Of a stretch of 64,000 nucleotides of DNA, positions 37,050-48,300 are shown in pieces. Both the position numbers and the translations under genes were made by a program. Location of the stretch: NCBI GenBank assembly GCA_963854835.1, contig OY978525.1, positions 20,678,309 to 20,742,308 of the forward strand. The letters run 5' to 3'. This stretch comes from Megamerina dolium. Its lineage: Eukaryota; Arthropoda; Insecta; Diptera; Megamerinidae. Under the pieces are notes generated by a model. It was not told where the DNA came from. It saw only the letters and a program-made list of their open reading frames with translations, and ran no database searches. The first letter of the stretch is position 1. Every line of letters begins with the position of its first letter.

Positions 37050-37290
37050 TCGTTAAATGACGATTTTGACCGGCGACCCAGATCACTCGATTTAACGCCA
37101 CCAGACTTTTATTTGTGATGTTAATTGAAGTCTAAACATTGGAAAAAAAGACGAGAAATTCGGAAGAGAGCACATTTTGTCGCTAAGGCTAAAGGTGGCC
37201 ATTTACGTGACATCATTTTCAAAAAGTAGTTGGAACAAATCTCCTTGAACTAAAATAAATCATTTTTAACTTAAACAACCAAAAATGTTT
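37050..37290 (+). pseudogene. Tc1/mariner-type transposase 3' end
   Basis: Translation gives DRRPRSLDLTPPDFYL (the third catalytic Asp region, RSPDLTPxDF in the family), LKSKHW and then RAHFVAKAKGGHLRDIIFKK followed by a stop. The terminal GGHLxDIIF motif is characteristic of DD41D/rosa-like and related transposases. The region between the two motifs is shorter than normal, indicating an internal deletion. Only the last about 70 codons remain; SINE copy 4 starts 23 bp downstream. Confidence 0.72.
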
Positions 37291-37312
37291 CTTTAATATT
37301 CCTTTGACACTG

Positions 37313-37607
37313 TATGGCACTTATAGGCCTCAAACTTTTCTTCCAGTACTGTTGTCCAGTGCTTATTTTCCGTATCCGTAAGCCATAACCCTTGTGACTT
37401 GTCACTTTTTCTATATTTTGTCACAGTGCTCGTTTAGAAGCTTTGTCATAGCAAATTTCTACTGGCGGAAGAATTGCCAATTGCTTGCCGACAGGTGGGC
37501 AATGTTTGAAAGAAATATCTTTCGTTATTGAAGTTGTGCTTCAGCCGGGGATTGAACCCACGACCTACAGATCAGAAGGCGAATGGACTAACCACTGAGC
37601 AACGACC
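37313..37607 (-). mobile_element. SINE copy 4
   Basis: Contains all blocks of the SINE at 599-958: tail-proximal TGGCACTTA, the body motif GAATTGCCAATTGCTTGCCG, and the tRNA-like head with GGGGATTGAACCCACGACC and CTAACCACTGAGC, which is the best-preserved A/B-box pair in the window. Minus orientation. The tail half is the most diverged part. No target duplication could be recognised. Confidence 0.85.
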
Positions 37608-40084
37608 AAAAAACAAATTAAATAAACTAATAATTAAATTATGAGAATTTAATTCTCACAAAATTAACACACAAATGAGTACATCAACTTTAAGATAAAA
37701 AATCAATAAAAACCTTATTGATTGAATATAAGTACTTGCACCTACCTAGCTACCTATGTAATCCTGAATCGGAACGAAAAGGCAATCAATGAAATTTCAA
37801 CTACAATAAATTCTCTTGAGTGTCACACCTTTAATGAAAAGTCAATAAAGCAACAAGCAACAAATCAAAAACTATTGAATTTGAGTAAAACTAGGAGCAA
37901 ACAATACATACGAGCATTCATGAAATGAACAATAGGAAATACAATATAATATTTCAACAAGTTTCAAACTATCACTATAACAAATAATATATATAGACAT
38001 AGATGAAATAAATTGCCAAAACAGACCACAAAATAAATAAGGTTAACGCCATAAAACAATAACTTTATATGAACTCGTATATGCTATATCATACCACACC
38101 AAAAAGTATCCATACAATACATGTATCAAAACCACACCATAACATATCCTCAAGGGAAATATTCGTACATACTTGTACTATAGTATGCCAATGTGTACAG
38201 CAACAGAAGGTTATCATAGTGAAGAAATCAAAACAAATCGAAATGAATTTATAATAGAAAATAGATAGATAAATTGATACTACAATACACTCAAATCATA
38301 GTAAGAGTATAGTATGTTTGCATACAAGTATGTTAGATATATTGTATGTCCGTAAATAGGTAATATGATAACATCACTATCACCAGCATCATCACCACCG
38401 TTGTTAATATTACCATCACTATCAGTATACTATATGATAAAGTTCATGCTAAGATGGATATTATGCAATCGCAAGCGCAAAAGTAGCCTAAGGATATGGA
38501 AAAGAATAAAAAACAATAAATTGATATTTATACATACATATGTGTATACCTACACATACATGTGCTTATTGCCTACATATAATATAAATAATCCTTATCA
38601 TTACTATGAGAAACTAACGAGTGTAATGGTAATACAAAATTGCATACAAGAAAAAGAAAAAGTCATACGAACTCAAGTAAATTATGTAAGTAGCTCTTGG
38701 AAAATTACATAATATGACATATGAAGTTTGTAATATGCATCCTTAGCATGTTGCTACTGCTGCAAGTACCAAGCGATGACTGATGCCAAACAACTTGATT
38801 TGTTAGGTACATATAATATACTATGTTCATATTTGTGTACTCATACTTTCTGAGACCAACATCACTTGAGCCAAAGTGATTAGTTATAATCGGCTGAAAC
38901 TATATCATTATGCATAGTATACATAGTGATGATGATGACGAGACAAAATCAGTAGTATAGATAGTAAATGATGCTATCAAATTGTGTCAGTAAAATACTT
39001 AATGTTCATACAATAAGTAAGTAGTAAAAGCAGCAGAAACAGCTACAAAGGAGATGTAGTATATAATTCTGAAGAAAAAAAAATAGCAGAATAATTTGAT
39101 AATTTTAATGATAACTACAACAACAAAAATATGTGTAATATTATATGCCAGATTACTACTAGATACCTACCTACCTATATTATACATATAGGTAGATGGT
39201 TATGAGTACCAATATCCGGAATTTACCAACAAATGCTTATATATATGGCGCCAGGGGCGAATTGAAAAAAAAAAACAGAAGAAAGAAGAAAGAAAGATGT
39301 GATATTCAATATTCTTCATGCATATTGCTAATAATAATAGTCATATGGCAAACTTAATAGATATATGACAGTAGTTAGGTATGCATATACGTTTGACCAA
39401 GAAATATCTGAATGCATAGTGGAATGACTATGGATTTGAATTGTCTTACAATTACGGTCAAATTCAATTATGTGACAAACGTCTGAGTAAGGACACTACG
39501 ATGATTAGCTTGGTAAATAATACCAGTGGACAAAAGCAGTAATCTAAAACACAATTTTTGTAGTGATATTTCCTATTTAAGAATAACCCTATAGCTGGCC
39601 TATGCCAAATTGTTTATATCACGCAGACGTGGAAATTATTGAAACAAACATTTTTTAAATAAATTTTCAACAGCTAATATCTGCATTCTCTTGCTAAATA
39701 CGACTGTAGAACACGTAGTTTTAAGCGGTATATGTATGGTGACATAACTGAGCGGATCATAGCAATGAGTATGTATGGAAAATTTATTGGATAATGGGTA
39801 TAGCTCGAGCGATCGGCTATGAACGATATTCAGGTGTTGGCTGCTGTAATTATAGAGCTTTTAAGCTGAATATTAGTATATATGATTTTCACAAACCATC
39901 TGTTGATTAGTTGTGAATAAAATGTTTTCACATTTTGTACATGTGCCATAAATTCGATTAAGATTCGGTTAAAACCGTTATCATGACCACTTAATGGATA
40001 TATTAGAAAATTCTTGCAATCTGATGAAAACATAAGGTACCTGCCATCTTCCGAATATATTTTTTTACACTTTGCTCACGCGAG
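37608..40084. other. No gene seen
   Basis: Unique-looking AT-rich sequence with short microsatellites and CATACATA motifs. Open frames (37722-37928, 38069-38254, 38365-38712) are of AT-biased composition without motifs or splice context. Confidence 0.5.
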
Positions 40085-40815
40085 CAGTCAGTGTGTGCAT
40101 TCTCAGAGTTGGAAAGAGAATCGCGTCGGATGGGTCTTACGGTGAACGATTACAAGACGAAGTATCTAGTGTCAACAAACAAAGAGTCCCGACGTCTTGG
40201 ACAGCACATCACTGTTGACAACTACGCTTTTGAAGTAGTAAGGGACTTTGTCTATCTTGGAACGAGCATTAACAGTAGTAATGACGTCAGCTTGGAGATC
40301 ATGCGTAGGATAACTCTTGTTACTATGGGCTGAGTAAGCAATTGAGAAGTCGAGCCCTCTCTCGAAGAACGAGAACTACGCTCTACAAGTCTCTCATCAT
40401 GCCTATCCTAACATATAGCGCTGAAGCCTGGACAATTTCCACCTTGGATGAGCGAATGCTTGGATCTTTGGACCTATTTGCGTTGGTGGCGAGTACCGAA
40501 TAAGGTACAACCATGAGCTGTACGAGCTGTATGCCGATATTGACATAGTAAAGCGCATCAAAATCCAGCGGATGCGCTGGCTAGGTCATGTCGAGCGAAT
40601 GGAAGAACACGCTCCAGCTAAGAAGGTGTTATATTCGGAACCCGCTGGAGGACGACGCAGAAGAGGAAACCTTAACCTCCGGTGGAAAGACCAAGTACTG
40701 GAGAACCTGACGGCGCTTGGAATTTCTAACTAGCGCCAGCTAGCGATGGCTGGCGAAGCATGTTATGGCCACGATATTCGGTTGTTATGGCCACATAAGT
40801 AAGTAAGTAAGCTCA
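40085..40815 (+). pseudogene. RTE-like LINE 3' end with TAAG tail
   Basis: Frame-hopping translation gives RRMGLTVNDYKTKYLVS, DFVYLGTSINSSNDVSLEI, LRSRALSRRTRTTLYKSL, MPILTYSAEAWTISTLDERM, RIRYNHELYELY, RMRWLGHVERMEEHAPAKK and AGGRRRRGNLNLRWKDQV, ending LLWPHK and stop. These are the RT connection and C-terminal segments of an RTE-like LINE. The sequence ends in TAAGTAAGTAAGTAAG (40797-40811), a tetranucleotide tail as found in this clade. At least two frameshifts are present. It is the longest of the related fragments (others at 30203, 43810 and 57640). Confidence 0.85.
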
Positions 40816-40849
40816 CGAAAATATAAAACTATTTGACAAAAACTTCTTA

Positions 40850-41500
40850 TATGTGATTATATTTACCTGTATATAGGTGAGTTTCAAAATAAATATAATC
40901 TCACGAAAATCACGCTCAGTTCCCATATAAAAGTGTGTTTTCAAATGTATATTTTCGCACATTCAGCGCTAAGATAGAGCGCTATCAAGCTGAAATTACG
41001 CATTTACAATTATATTTAGCAATGTATTAATGACTTCAAAAATCAACTCAATCGGATGAAAACGACGCACAAACGTGAATAAATTTATGATATCGAATGT
41101 GGATTTTCACATTAGGAGTACGGGAAAAAACAGAGTTATCAAGCTGAAATTGGGTGTTTACAATTATATTTAGCAATGTGTGGATGTGTTTAAAAATAAA
41201 GGTAATCGCATGAAAATCATGCCCAGCTCCCATATAAAAGCATGGTTTTAAATAAATATTTTCACAGATTGCGCACGAAAATTTAAAGTTACCAAATTGA
41301 AATTGAAATATTTGTTTCCACACTTTGTTCACGAAAATATAAAGCAGAAACTACGTACATGCTATTAAATTTACCAATGACTACGTGGGTTTCAAAGTGG
41401 AATGAATTGGATTGAACTACGCCTACTTCCCATATAAAAGTATACTTTCGAATGTTTTTCGTACACTTTCCGCACAAACATACAAATCTATAGGATTGAA
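40850..41500. repeat. 153-bp repeat family B, locus 2
   Basis: ATCAAGCTGAAA-type anchors are at 40984, 41138 and 41291 (spacing 154 and 153), with CCCATATAAAAG anchors at about 40922, 41229 and 41429. Between anchors lie TTTAGCAATGTxT, GGATGAAAACxACGC and TTTTCxCAxxTTGCGCACGAAAAT blocks. The array directly follows the TAAG tail of the LINE. On the minus strand 41048-41332 is open and carries AICENIYLKPCFYMG and NTQFQLDNSVFS. Confidence 0.82.
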
Positions 41501-41589
41501 GCTTGAGGAAATAAAACCAAACTACTCAGCATATCAGTGAAATTATCATGGAATTATCAAAGTTAGGGGCTTGTCATACGGTGTAATTT

Positions 41590-42260
41590 ATAGCGTTATT
41601 TAAGTGTGAAATTAAAAAAGGTATTGTAATATTTTCAAAATGCTCCGCCCGCTCGGGATTAGTCCCATCTTTGTCTACTGGCGAGTAGAACTGTTTGAGT
41701 AGACTGAAGATGTTAAAGACCGCTACCGGTAGGACCGTACACGCACAGTTCGAATGCCGCAAGTCAGCAAAGCTGCCAAATCAAGAATTTTGCGAAATCC
41801 TATTGAAAAGAGAAAATCATGGCCCGGGAAATGAATGTCTCACAAAAGTCCATAAGTCAAATTATTGAAAAAGTCTTGGGAATTGGGCTGTACCGGACAT
41901 TTGGAGAAAGCTACGTTAAACAAAATAGTATGAAAAAATGTAAAGGTCTTAGAAGGTGAAGCATGCTGATAACTTACACAGAAAAATATTGTTTACCGAT
42001 AAAAATATTTCACATATACGTTAAAACTACCCAAATCTGACACGAAAACAATTTATCAACATTCATTTGCTCTGAAGAATGGCCCTCTGGCAGTCCTCAG
42101 TTGCACCCGCTGAATTGCAAATTGTGAACAGTTTTAGAGGACATCGTTTGCCACAAAAGATATCAAAACATTGATTCTCTTAAGACAGCTTTTATTCATG
42201 CTGTAACCGATCCGCGTACGCGTGTTTAAAGCGTGCGAGAAGGTCCTAGGCGGACATATT
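41590..42260 (+). pseudogene. DD37D (maT-like) transposase pseudogene
   Basis: Translation gives DRYRTGRPYTRSSNAA, KEKIMAREMNVSQKSISQII (helix-turn-helix), YVKQNSMKKCKGLRR, the short EKYCLPIKIFHI remnant of the first-Asp segment (family: NILFTDEKxF), and then, after a large deletion, SEEWPSGSPQLHPLNCKL and LEDIVCHKRYQNIDSLKTAF. The third catalytic Asp is Asn here, and the segment carrying the second Asp is missing. It is a different subfamily from the element at 20423-21734. No inverted ends found. Confidence 0.75.
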
Positions 42261-43809
42261 AGATGAATATTTGCCTTTGGTATACAATATACGCATATCA
42301 ATAATCAAAAACAGTTATTATTTTTAATTTTATAGGATAGAATGTATGTATAGTATTTATGTCCCTACTAAATACATAGTATGAACAGAGCTTTATATTT
42401 CCCTATTGCTACCAGTTCGATTTAAATCACGAGCATTACACTAAATTACTCATATAAAAATATCTTGTGATCATAACATAACCAACTAACCAATGACAAC
42501 ATGCCATTAAAATCATAATTACAACCGTCCATATACAATGCTTGCCACACAATTCTTCCTCAATCATGTTGCAAGTAAAGTGTACACACATTTTTTTCAT
42601 AATCATTAAAACGCCAAGATCATGTGATCTAAAAATAAAAATATATGTATCATAATAATGTTTGTAAAAACAAACTCATCGACATTACACATACACCTCC
42701 ACACAAATACACTCACTCATCATCCTGATCCTATCTAATTTTGAGGATAATCCTAGCTGCGATCAGATTTACATGACTATGCCCATTTGTGCAACCCTAA
42801 AATGTATTCTTGCCAAATAATTCGTTTCGGATATCGGCTTAAATAGTACTTTTCAACTTAAAATTTGTGGTTTTTTCGAATAACAGCAATATGTTGTAGT
42901 TGATGCACATTAGCAGACGATATTTATCTTGACTACTGATTTTTCAAAATGTGGTTTTTTAGAGTTGTTTAGTAATACCTACATATGATATTTACTTTTT
43001 GGCAATGATTATGTGACTGCTTTTTTTTCTTTCTTCTTTTGTTTCCTCTTTTTTTGATTGTTTGTTTGTTAATATTTGCATTAGAACACAAGCACATAGC
43101 GACATCTTAAGCCGGCGCTATAGTATTGCGCCAGGATAATCTCATATTTAGACTAACTACTGACAAGTCTAGACAATGGATTTATTTTAGACACCTTTTG
43201 CTTTCAAAAGATTATGAATATGGTACACAATATACGTAGTACGAGTTTGTAATCTTTTTGAATGTTGAAAGTGTAATTTTAGATTTTGAGTCATTAATGC
43301 AATGATGGTAGGCAAGTTATACAATTATATACTTTTTATATCATCATTATTTTTACAAAAATACAATATTATTTCTTTTGCAATCACTTCTGTGATATGA
43401 AAACTACAGACGACAGCTGAAAAGATGATTAATGAACAATACAAAAAATCTAATGGAAATCGTTTTTCTAGTTAAGATCGCACTGATTTATTGAAAATGT
43501 TGGTTTTGTCTTGTATTTTTTTTTTCCTTGGAATAATTAAATCTTAAATACGTGACCGCCCAGTTTTCTGTCAAAAGATTTTAGTATGTGCGTATCATTG
43601 CATTTTGGTCCTGATTGGACTTAAATTTCGATTGAGCTGTATTTTTCAAATTATTTTACATCTGTCACGAAATTTCGAATTGAGCATGTGGAAAAATGTA
43701 CCTATGAAAAATGAACGCTTTATAAAGCATTAAAATTAAAATCAACTAAGGTAAGCTCTGTCGCCAGTTAGAAGGATAAAGCACCTGATAGATCCATATG
43801 GAGTCAAAA
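42261..43809. other. No gene seen
   Basis: AT-rich sequence with no recognised coding or mobile-element signal. Confidence 0.5.
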
Positions 43810-44170
43810 ACAAATCGTTCATGGGGTGATTTTTTTCATTTCCTGCATCGGGGACATTTGTCACTGTTGAGAAGTACGCTTTCAAATCTTTTGGATTATG
43901 TGAAATCGAGACCTCTCTCAAAGTCCGAAAACCGTACTATACAAGTCTATTGTCATACAGATGCCAAGGCGTTTTCGACTCGGATAAGAAGTCGCTTGCC
44001 ACTTTTGAGAGAATAGTCGTACATCGAAATTTCGGACCCATATGCATTGAAAGTATGTATTTCGTGCCATCCGATAACAGGATAAAGTACTGGAAAATCT
44101 ATCATAGCTTGTAATTTCTAACCGACACCAGCGAGCCTAAAATGAAACGGCTGACAAAATATTTTGTATT
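43810..44170 (+). pseudogene. RTE-like LINE fragment, highly degraded
   Basis: Nucleotide similarity to 40085-40815 is patchy: GTxxxATCGAGxCCTCTCTC (43904), TACAAGTCTxTxxTCAT (43938) and TACTGGAAAATCTATC...TAATTTCTAACxxxCxCCAGC (44088-44130) match in order. Translation gives VKSRPLSKSENRTIQVY, corresponding to LRSRALSRRTKTTLYKS. About half of the region is deleted. Confidence 0.6.
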
Positions 44171-44371
44171 TGACTAAAAATTTGGGTTATTATATTTACA
44201 TTTAACTATCTAGCAGGGTCCACTGACATAGTTGTATTTGTTAAACACGGTGATGTTATGGCACCAGAAACTGTGTAGCGGACACTAATAAAAACTAAGG
44301 CAAATTACTCGTAGTTGTCGATTAATCGTCAATGGAGTTGCTAAAAAGTTCGTGGGAGCCATTAAGTTTTA

Positions 44372-45625
44372 CCAGGTGTAGAAATATGAAATTATCGGTA
44401 ACGGAGCTTTGGCGCTATAGTTAGAAACTATTAGGAACGACACCTATTTTTTTTTTTTTTTTTTTTGGTTATGACATCTGTCAAACATATAAAGTATACA
44501 GCAAGTCCTTGTACAAACAACATTGTATTTTTTTTTTAAGTTAAAAATAATAAATTCTTGTACCAGAAAATCATTATTTGTGGGAATATTTGTTGCATTA
44601 TTATTTATTAATTAATTAATTTATTTTTTGAATGCTTATGGTGGTCATGCTCTTTCAGAAGCAACATGCAGAAATTGGTTTCAACGATTCAAAATTAATG
44701 ATTTTGATGTGAGAAATGAAAACATGGAAGACCACAGAAAAAGTTTGAAGACACCGAATTGCAAGTATTGTTGGACGAAGATGACACTTTACGTCAACAA
44801 TAAATGGCCGAAATGTTAAATGTTACACAAAAAACAAATTCCGACCGTTTAAAATCTATGGGAAATATCCAGAATAGTGGAAAATGGGTGTCACATGAAT
44901 TGACTGAGCGACAGATGGAAAACCGAAAAAACACTTGCGAAATTTTGCTTCAAAGACAAGAAAGAAACAGTTTTTTACATAGAATTTTGACTGGTGATGA
45001 AAAGTGGATTTATTTTGAGAATCCTTAATGCAAAAAAATCATGAGGTACAAAACGCCAACCATCAGCATCGACCGCAAGACCGGATCGCTTTGGAGGTTG
45101 CTGTGTGTTTGATGGGATCAGGAAGATGTTGTGTACCATGAGCTTCTGAAACCTGGTGAAACTGTTAATACTGATTGCTACCGACAACAAATGATCAATT
45201 TAAACCATGCATTGATCGAAAAACGACCAGAATGTGCCAAAAGATACGATAAAGTAATTTTGCTCCATGACAACGCACCAGCATATAAAGCAAAACCTGT
45301 TCAGCATACGCTCAAATCGCTTGGTTGGGATTTGTTACCCCATCTGCCGTATTCACTAGACTTAGCTCCTTCCGATTACCACTTGTTTTCAACGATGTAT
45401 CACGCACTTGAGGAACAGCACTTTAAAACATCTGAAGAACTGCAAAATTGGGTCTCTGAATGGTTTTCATCAAAAGACGATCAATTTTTTTTGGCGTAGT
45501 ATCCACAAATTGCTCGAAATGTGGTCAATATGTGCAGAAAACGATGACCAATACATTGAAGAAAATATTTTTATCTTTTCACTTTAAAATAAACGTTTTA
45601 TCTTCTTGAATATCTCTACACCTGG
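44372..45625 (+). mobile_element. Mariner (DD34D) element with intact ends
   Basis: Starts TACCAGGTGTAGAAATAT at 44370 and ends ATATCTCTACACCTGGTA at 45627, giving imperfect inverted ends (about 17 of 20) with a flanking TA on each side as the target duplication. Length of 1254 bp is typical of mariner. The CCAGGTGTA end sequence and the transposase text resemble the vertumnana/mori-type mariners from memory. The gene is broken in several places (next entry). Confidence 0.92.
44540..45499 (+). pseudogene. Mariner DD34D transposase pseudogene
   Basis: In order: GGHALSEATCRNWFQRFK (DNA-binding domain), a frameshift near 44760-44800, MAEMLNVTQKTNSDRLKSMG and GKWVSHELTERQMENRK, LTGDEKWIYFENP (first catalytic Asp), a stop and shift at about 45026, YHELLKPGETVNTDCYRQQM, VILLHDNAPAYKAK (second Asp), LPYSLDLAPSDYHLF (third Asp, 34 residues after the second) and FSSKDDQFF. 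All three catalytic Asp codons survive, but at least two frameshifts and an internal stop separate them. An A- and T-run-rich 5' region makes the start uncertain. Confidence 0.9.
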
Positions 45626-47599
45626 TACTATCCACTATGTGAGCTAACATACGAGCCGTAAGATTCATTTGAGATGCAAAGCCTCGAATTTGAAGAACAT
45701 TTGTTTCAAACTTAAGGCTTTTGATATGTGTTCATCAAAATTTCGATCTCAAAAAGTCATAGCTGAACTTTTGTCTTAAACCTTCAATGTCAGAATAAGA
45801 AAATTATTCAATATCTTCTTTAACTTCAATAATATTCAGCATATCATCCAATTATGACGAGAGTGACAATGGCAATATTATTTTATTTAAATTTATACAT
45901 GTATTTTCTTCAAACTTACCTTCAGCAATGTTAATCAATGCAAGTGATAATATTGAACTTGTAGGTACATATTAATTGCGCATGAATTCATTCATTCATT
46001 CATTCATTCATTCATTGATGATGGTAACAATTGTATGATCTTGCTACTATTATTGTTGTTGTTGTTGTTATTTCGTTTTGAACAAAAATAAAAATGAAAA
46101 CATGTCGTTGTTGTTTTTTTGTTGTTGTTTTTGTTGTTGCCATTGTTAAATGCAAATGATTGTATGTGAAAATGTGCACTCATTGGTCGCACATGCATGA
46201 GTACATTTAGTACTAAGTAGGTACATTGCATGCGATAGAACCAAAATATCACCAAGAGCAATTGCAATTGCATATAATTTCATAAATTCACAATATATGT
46301 ATTATATGTGCACATATTAAAAATGATGTACGTATCTAGTACGTAGTATTTATTAATTAACAATGTACATTAACACATAATAATATTGCATGCAACAATA
46401 AAATATGTAAATATATTTTTTTTGTATACAACAACCGATTTGATTTTATTGTAGTACAAAAAAAAAAAAACGAACAATATATTGTATTAATTTTTAATAG
46501 TAATTTAATTGTACTTGAGTCATTTTTTGTATTTTAATTTTTTTTTCTATTATAGTGAGGCGTATTTGCAAAAATTGTCGATATGAAGATTTATAAAATA
46601 ATAATTAAATAGTAAACAAAAAAATGAAATTTGCATTTCAAATATTTTGTATTAATTCAATTTATTTCTAATTAATTAAATTATGAATATAATTATAGTT
46701 ACTGTTTTTCGAACACAATTAATTAAGCAATAAATTTTTAATTGTTTCTAGCTACTAATCAGCAGTAATGATAGAAATTTAAATTCATATTGATGTCAAT
46801 ACAAACAATTATGAACATTTATATAAATATTGATTTAACCCTCATATGACTGTAAAGAGACTATTTCAAGTGAAGAGGAGTGGGAGATTTTTTATATTAT
46901 AATGCAAAAAACAAATGCTTTTGTCACTATATCTCATAAAATTAATTGTGATTTATGTTAAGAAGTCGAAAATTTGTCGTGACGTCATAAATACGAAAAC
47001 TGTATTTACACTGATAACATGCGGGGCTAAAGATTCATTGGCATTTATTACTTTGTGTGTTCATTTTGGATGAATTGTCGAAAGTGATAAGTGTAAAATG
47101 TCATTCATTTTTATTTGATCCAAATTTGACACCAAATATGAACGATAAGGTCTATTTACGCGTTTTAAACTTTTAACAAAATATTTGATTTCCATTTCCG
47201 AATCGATAAAAGATGTAATCAACAGCTGTGCTCACTGTGTGCAATTATTGTGAAGCATATACTTAGAATGTCTTACAATATTTCCACCAAATTCAAGCTG
47301 ACAACCCTTTATTACGTTTTTTTTTTCTAGAATTAAACCTTCTAAATCGACAAAATCGATTCTATCATTGTATCAAAAGTAACATAAAGGCTTATTTTCA
47401 TTTATCACTCAGAATGCTCGTCTTGGAGCAATCATCCAAAGTGCTAAGTAAATACTTTAATGTACCAAATATTGTAATATTAATAAAATGTAAAATTTTG
47501 CGTCAAAATTTTTACTGTGTATTACGAGGATATTTTTTTCTATTTAAACTTTTCTTTATATATTTTAGACGATTTATTCCTGATTTTGAGGCTTTATTT
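45626..47599. other. No gene seen; ATTC microsatellite
   Basis: (ATTC)n at 45985-46016 and GTT tracts at 46053-46070 and 46120-46140. A consensus-like donor on the minus strand at about 45915-45921 (GAAG|GTAAGT) has no open frame upstream of it. TTTAACCCTCATATGACTG at 46837 resembles the start of the direct repeat at 32982. Confidence 0.5.
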
Positions 47600-48300
47600 T
47601 AAAAAATTGCAACAATATATTTTATTCAAAGTATTTTCCTTCGAAAGCAAAGAACTTTATTCCATCATTGGGGGAACGCATGAATTCAGTTCCAATAGAA
47701 CCGCTCATCTTTTGAGGCCAAGATCCATTATCCACCCAATTTTTGAGTCGACTGAAGTGAAGCGTATTCCGGACAAGTCATTTTGCATTGATCGAAACAA
47801 GTGACAGTGAGAGAGTGTAATGACTGGGATACACGACGAGTGGGGTAAGACTTACCAAACCTCTATTTTTCAATTTCGTTTTACCGTGTTGCGCAACATG
47901 TGGCAGAGCATTATTATGAAGGAAACTTAATGATTCGTGTTTAGATGCTCCTTGCAGCCGTTTTTGGTTCAAGATACAGCATCACCTTCAAACTATGGAT
48001 TATCGGTTTTGGAGTCAATTTGGCTGGTTGGCCGGGTCTCACATATGACTTTTTGCGCTTGGGGTTGCCGCAATAGATTGATAATTCGTCCCCAGTAATG
48101 ATACGATACAAAAAATATTTCTTTCTGTACAGTTGGAGCCGCATTTCAGACATGCAAAGTCGCCTTCCGTTGTCACTTGGTTTCAGTTCATATGGAACAA
48201 AATTTCCCATGTTCTGAATCATACCCATGTTCTTTGGACGCAATAATTTTGTTTACACTTCGCCTAATGTCTAATGATGATGCTTCAACATGAAGATAGT
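47600..48300 (-). pseudogene. Mariner transposase, internally deleted
   Basis: Minus strand: MGMIQNMGNFVPYELK, RIITGDELSIYCGNPKRKKS (first catalytic Asp), KLTPKPIIHSLKVMLY, then an abrupt jump over about 60 expected residues to FLHNNALPHVAQHGK (second catalytic position is Asn instead of Asp), and finally frame-shifted pieces of the C-terminal region near 47640-47760 that still end in a G-K-Y/F-F-like motif before a stop. Close in type to the mariner at 44372 but a different copy and orientation. No inverted ends recognised. Confidence 0.78.

Noticed and set aside
45915..45990. Minus-strand exon with consensus GAAG|GTAAGT donor
   Set aside because: All three frames upstream of the donor contain stops within 60 bp.
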